DNA of 8,192 nucleotides from Candidatus Hydrogenedentota bacterium (GTDB taxonomy: Bacteria > Hydrogenedentota > Hydrogenedentia > Hydrogenedentales > SLHB01). Numbering within the stretch: position 1 is the stretch's first letter; each line of letters begins with the position of its first letter. Below are positions 5,019 to 8,192 of this stretch, in pieces. The DNA lies in assembly GCA_003552765.1 (NCBI GenBank), contig PUOI01000504.1, positions 1-8,192 on the forward strand, read 5' to 3'. The notes beneath the pieces were generated by a model. That model was not told the origin of the DNA. It was given only the letters and a program-made list of their open reading frames with translations, and searched no databases. A program made the translations under genes and the position numbers.

Positions 5019-6583
5019 ATCAGTATACCTGTAAAGAATGCCGGCGCGAACTCGATGCGTGGCTGGAAGGCCGTTTGGATCGGCCGTCCCGGCATGCATC
5101 CACGCATGTGCAGACGTGCCAACACTGTTACAGGGAATACGAGGGGCTCCTCAATCTCGCCGAAGCCCTGGAGCGTTTGGGCGATAGCTGGGTGATCTCG
5201 GCGGGCAAAGTGGATTTGCGCGATGCCGTCATGAGCCGGATCGCCAAGGGCGAGGAGAGGCGGCCTGCTGTGCCTCAGCCTTTCCCGCCCCAAAGGGCGC
5301 CCCGTCATTATAGGAACTGGCTTATCCCCGCCATGGCCGCGTTGCTCGCCATCGGGCTTTGGGGACTCAGCCTGAGCCTTGACGAAGAAACGGAGGCCCC
5401 CCCGGCCCCCGCCGTCACGCATGAACCCGCGCCTGGGATAGATGACTCCGATGTGGAGATTGCACGGAACGATTACCCCTCCCTGAGACCGCCCCTCACG
5501 GACCGCATGCAGGGCCTGGAAAGGATGCGGCCGCGCGTGGAGGACGAGCCTCGTCTTCCCGAGGCTGAGGAGGATCCCCCGGCTCCCGAGCCCAGCGATG
5601 CCGGAGAGTTGACCATGGAGGAAATCCTCGAGTTGCGCCGGCAGGCCGTCACGGACGGAGAAGCGCGCGAGCAACTCGAGCTGTGGGCCAGCCTATCCCC
5701 GGAAGAAGCGCGCGCACTGGCCGCGCGCGAGGACATCTCGGTGGCCGCCTTGCTCGGCGCGGCCCAAAACCTGACCGGCGAAGAGCAAGAACAACTCCTG
5801 CTCGCCGCCGCCGAGGAATTCCCGGAAGATCCCGCCGTGCGTCTTTCGCTGGCGAAACACTACGCGGAACGCATGGACGAGGAGCCCCAACACGCCTACG
5901 AGCGGGGCGCCATCCAGTTGGCGGAGCTGCGTGAGCTTGACCCCAACAACGCGCTGAGTTACTACATGGAAGCCAAGATGCTCATGGAGCAGGGCAACGT
6001 GGAAGGGGCGCTGTCCTCCCTTGAAACGGCCTCCCAGCTCGACCACGCCAGCAGCTACAGCCTCGAATCGGCCATCCACCAAGAGCAAGCCCTGCGCGAA
6101 AGCGGCATGTCCCCAGAGGTTGCGCGCACGCTAACGGCCATGACCGCGGGCTCCGGCGAATACAGCTCTCTTCAGGACGTGGGCAGTGAACTGCTGCGGT
6201 ATGGGGAGCAGTTCGCCGAGGCGGGCAACGCCCACGCCGCCCAGCAGATCTTCAACGCGGTGCTTCAATTCGGCGGACAGATCGAAAGCGGCGCCAACTT
6301 CGCCCGCGAGCAGTTGGCCGCCCTCGACTTGCAACGCTCCGCCCTCGGCAACCTGGAAGACATCTATCACCTCCTAGACGCGTCAAGGGAATTGACCGAG
6401 TTGCACCCCCAAATCCTCTCGTTGATGGAAGGATTCGAAAACCTCCGGGACTTCTTCGACGCCATGGACGGCATGTTCCATGCCGGTGTGGATGAAGAGT
6501 TCATGCTGGAAATCGCCGATTACGTCATGCAAGCCGGCGACATCGAACTCTTCCACTACCTCAAGGATTGGCCCGGCAAATAA
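5015..6583 (+). CDS. Transmembrane zinc-finger anti-sigma factor with extracytoplasmic TPR region
   Basis: The 522-residue protein starts at a GTG overlapping the sigma gene's TGA. Its N-terminus is a zf-HC2/ZAS anti-sigma domain: Cys6 and Cys9, then His31-x3-Cys35-x2-Cys38, the zinc motif that clamps ECF sigma factors. A single hydrophobic helix at about 102-122 (NWLIPAMAALLAIGLWGLSL) follows Arg-rich residues, predicting N-in topology. Residues about 123-197 are an acidic, Pro-rich linker. From about 200 the protein is helical, with TPR-like units around 271-305 and 309-343 (DPNNALSYYMEAKMLMEQGN, then VEGALSSLE), and a further helical, acidic C-terminus without an obvious family. Most ZAS anti-sigmas are far shorter. 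The large outer region probably senses a protein or envelope partner, or is a scaffold. Release by regulated proteolysis or by redox/zinc change are both possible; neither is shown. Confidence 0.85.
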   Translation: MNQYTCKECRRELDAWLEGRLDRPSRHASTHVQTCQHCYREYEGLLNLAEALERLGDSWVISAGKVDLRDAVMSRIAKGEERRPAVPQPFPPQRAPRHYRNWLIPAMAALLAIGLWGLSLSLDEETEAPPAPAVTHEPAPGIDDSDVEIARNDYPSLRPPLTDRMQGLERMRPRVEDEPRLPEAEEDPPAPEPSDAGELTMEEILELRRQAVTDGEAREQLELWASLSPEEARALAAREDISVAALLGAAQNLTGEEQEQLLLAAAEEFPEDPAVRLSLAKHYAERMDEEPQHAYERGAIQLAELRELDPNNALSYYMEAKMLMEQGNVEGALSSLETASQLDHASSYSLESAIHQEQALRESGMSPEVARTLTAMTAGSGEYSSLQDVGSELLRYGEQFAEAGNAHAAQQIFNAVLQFGGQIESGANFAREQLAALDLQRSALGNLEDIYHLLDASRELTELHPQILSLMEGFENLRDFFDAMDGMFHAGVDEEFMLEIADYVMQAGDIELFHYLKDWPGK

Positions 6584-6588
6584 CACCC

Positions 6589-6631
6589 CGCCGCGAGCGC
6601 GCGGCGCCTTCCGGCGTTCTTCCCCTTTCCC
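6589..6631 (+). terminator. Possible intrinsic terminator after the sigma/anti-sigma pair
   Basis: CGCCGCG (6589-6595) and CGCGGCG (6600-6606) form a perfect 7-bp GC stem with a 4-base AGCG loop, 5 bases after the TAA. An alternative smaller hairpin, CGCC-TTCC-GGCG (6605-6616), is followed directly by a pyrimidine run with T clusters (6617-6631). The run is C-interrupted, so termination strength is doubtful. Confidence 0.45.
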
Positions 6632-6634
6632 TGC

Positions 6635-6664
6635 TGGACAATGAGGCCTCTGCGCCAGTAATAT
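6635..6664 (+). promoter_or_regulatory. Sigma70-like promoter for the DUF2207 gene
   Basis: TGGACA (6635-6640, 5/6 to TTGACA) is followed after 18 bases by TAATAT (6659-6664, 4/6), with an overlapping TATAGT at 6662-6667. Local AT richness in a GC-rich region supports it. A transcript would begin around 6672, about 50 bases before the start codon. Confidence 0.42.
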
Positions 6665-6693
6665 AGTAAGCAATCGGAAAAGTAGACATCATT

Positions 6694-6709
6694 GTGCATG
6701 GTGTTGCAC
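6694..6709. repeat. Short palindrome GTGCA-N6-TGCAC before the DUF2207 gene
   Basis: A perfect 5-bp inverted repeat with a 6-base spacer sits between the promoter-like sequence and the start codon at 6721. Its position would suit an operator or a small mRNA hairpin. A 5-bp arm can arise by chance, so this is only a candidate. Confidence 0.25.
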
Positions 6710-6720
6710 TTGGTCACTAA

Positions 6721-8192
6721 ATGGAAAGCACTCTGGGTATGAGAAGCCTTGTTTTCCTGTATGTCGCCGTGGCGCTGGGGGCATTCGTGTGCAGTACCGC
6801 CGCCGGTGCCCAGGACGTGCATGACTTCCATTTCAGCAGTTTCGAAGCCGACTATTACTTGTCCAAAGACGGGGAAGGGCGCGCGCATCTCCGGGTGGTG
6901 GAGCGGCTCACCGCGGAGTTCCCGGATCGTAATCAGAACAAGGGCCTGGCGAGGGCGATCCCCGCCGTATTCGAGGGCCATCCCGTTTCCTTCGAGCTGG
7001 AATCGGTGACCCGAAACGGCGAGCAGGAGCCCATATACGACCGCTACCGGCTGCGCAACAACGAGGTTGTGGAGACGGGGACGGATTACTACGTTCGTGG
7101 AACCCAGGTCTACGAATTCACCTACACCATGCGCGATGTTATCCGGGACGCCAATGGCGCGCAGGAGTTCTACTGGGACACGAACGGGACGGAGTGGCGT
7201 CAGGCCTTCGACGGATTGACCGCCCGAGTGCACCTCGATGAGTCCGTGCGGGACCTATTCACCGGCGAAACGCGATGCTATCAGGGTCCGCCGGGATCCA
7301 CCCGACAATGCGGCGGCATCACGGAGGACGATTACACCTTCACCTTTGTTTCCGATGGGCGCATCCCGGCCGGCCACACCGTTTCCATGGTCTTGAACTT
7401 CGAGCCGGATGCCTTCCAGCCCTATAGCGAAGGCGCCGCAGGCGGGTTACGGACGCTGGGCGCCCTAGGCGCCGTGGGCATGTCGCTGGCTGGAGTGGCC
7501 TACGTGTTGCGGGCGCGCTTCACCCGGGGACGGGACGCGAGGAGCACGGCCCGTGTCACGCCGCAATTCAGCCCGCCCGCCGATATGTCCCTCGCACTGG
7601 CCGATGGCATCTACCACCGGACGGGTTCTCTTAAGCTCGCGCCCGCCCTGATCGTGGATCTGGCCATACGAGGCAACGTGCGCATCATCGAAACAGAGTT
7701 CAAGGGTCTTTTCGGAACTTCCAAGGATTACTCGGCGGAACTGCTCAGCACGGAAGGTCTCCGGGACGACGAGCAGGAATTCGTGCGCGCCTTGTTTGGT
7801 TCCGAAACGCCCGGGACTGTGCACATCTTCAAGAGCAATGACTCCGTATTAACCGCGCGGCTCGACGCCTTCCAGCAAGAAGTCAAGGAATCCATCTTGG
7901 CTGCCGGATACCGGGACAAGATTACCGTGGGCTGGACGCCGTACATCCTCACGCTTGCCGCCGCGGTCTTGGGCGGGGCCGTTGTGGCCACGGCCCCGCT
8001 GAGCGGCTTCGAGGAATGGCGCGCCGTGGGACTGCTCGCGGCTGGCGCGAGCTTCGTGTTCGTTGTGTTCGGCTCGTTAGGCATCCGGCCGCTCACGGAA
8101 GAAGGCCGGCCCCTATACGACTACCTCGCTGGGCTCAAGATGTACATCAAGGCGGATGAAGCGCGGCGGCTGCGCGCCCTGCAAAGTCCTGA
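6721..8192 (+). CDS. DUF2207 family membrane protein, 3'-truncated by window end
   Basis: The frame is open for 490 codons to the window edge, so the C-terminus is missing. A TAA lies directly before the ATG at 6721. The ATG at 6739 (MRSLVFLYVAVALG) is an equally good start, and neither has a clear ribosome-binding site. A signal peptide is predicted, with likely cleavage after the AGA of CSTAAGAQD. An extracytoplasmic beta-rich domain follows (about 30-235) with a Cys186/Cys197 pair in TRCYQGPPG...RQCGG. A helix lies at 245-263, then a cytoplasmic segment with LADGIYHRTGSLKLAPALIV..LAIRGNVRIIE. Two more helices occur at 405-425 and 434-452, and the family-like tail YLAGLKMYIKADEARRLRAL ends the visible part. 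This order is that of DUF2207 (PF09972), whose function is not established. The family call rests on remembered motifs. It follows the anti-sigma gene by 137 bp and seems to have its own promoter. Confidence 0.82.
   Translation, partial: MESTLGMRSLVFLYVAVALGAFVCSTAAGAQDVHDFHFSSFEADYYLSKDGEGRAHLRVVERLTAEFPDRNQNKGLARAIPAVFEGHPVSFELESVTRNGEQEPIYDRYRLRNNEVVETGTDYYVRGTQVYEFTYTMRDVIRDANGAQEFYWDTNGTEWRQAFDGLTARVHLDESVRDLFTGETRCYQGPPGSTRQCGGITEDDYTFTFVSDGRIPAGHTVSMVLNFEPDAFQPYSEGAAGGLRTLGALGAVGMSLAGVAYVLRARFTRGRDARSTARVTPQFSPPADMSLALADGIYHRTGSLKLAPALIVDLAIRGNVRIIETEFKGLFGTSKDYSAELLSTEGLRDDEQEFVRALFGSETPGTVHIFKSNDSVLTARLDAFQQEVKESILAAGYRDKITVGWTPYILTLAAAVLGGAVVATAPLSGFEEWRAVGLLAAGASFVFVVFGSLGIRPLTEEGRPLYDYLAGLKMYIKADEARRLRALQSP

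Noticed and set aside
4961..5674. 237-codon minus-strand open frame
   Set aside because: It is antisense to the anti-sigma zinc finger, membrane helix and linker; no family features and no ribosome-binding site.
6556..7233. 225-codon minus-strand open frame
   Set aside because: It lies antisense to the signal peptide and N-terminal domain of the DUF2207 gene and across its intergenic region. Its product has no recognisable motif, and the + strand frame has clear family features.
1..8192. CRISPR array, tRNA, insertion sequence ends or phage genes
   Set aside because: No regularly spaced direct repeats, no cloverleaf-like segment, no transposase or integrase motif and no abrupt composition change were seen by eye.

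Overview
The window is a GC-rich, gene-dense stretch of bacterial chromosome in which every supported gene reads on the + strand. I see seven coding sequences: two are cut by the window edges and five are complete. No rRNA, tRNA, CRISPR array, insertion sequence or phage gene could be supported. A KdsC-like phosphatase suggests a Gram-negative, LPS-type envelope. The ECF sigma factor paired with a zinc-finger anti-sigma carrying a large extracytoplasmic TPR region is a style common in Planctomycetes/Verrucomicrobia-like and other environmental bacteria (for example Hydrogenedentota). That lineage guess is weak and rests on gene style only.

Region 1 (1-4105) is a probable operon of lipid, envelope and cofactor genes. 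It holds the C-terminal end of a ketoacyl-ACP synthase III (FabH-like) protein, a GT1/MurG-type GT-B glycosyltransferase, a KdsC-like HAD phosphatase, dephospho-CoA kinase (coaE), and a UPF0104/lysylphosphatidylglycerol-synthase-type multi-pass membrane protein. Gaps are short (72, 22 and about 31 bp), and the last pair overlaps by a GTGA, so co-transcription and partial translational coupling are likely. A plausible theme is making an acyl chain, glycosylating a lipid or envelope precursor, and supplying CoA. No single pathway can be proved from this window.

Region 2 (4106-4397) is non-coding. It contains several inverted repeats, an extended -10 promoter-like sequence (TGTTAGAAT) and a second promoter-like pair just before the sigma gene.

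Region 3 (4398-6583) is an ECF sigma factor and, overlapping by GTGA, a 522-residue membrane anti-sigma factor. The latter has an N-terminal ZAS-type zinc finger (H-x3-C-x2-C), one membrane helix, an acidic and proline-rich linker and a TPR-containing outer region. This is a self-contained envelope-signalling pair and the most interesting part of the window.

Region 4 (6584-6720) is a short intergenic region with a possible terminator, a promoter-like sequence and a small palindrome. Region 5 (6721-8192) is the first 490 codons of a DUF2207 membrane protein that runs off the window end; no + strand reading frame other than this one explains the stretch.

I found no strong evidence for a wholly new system. 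The best leads are the sigma/anti-sigma architecture, the departures from family consensus in the KdsC-like phosphatase, and the orphan KAS III-glycosyltransferase pairing.
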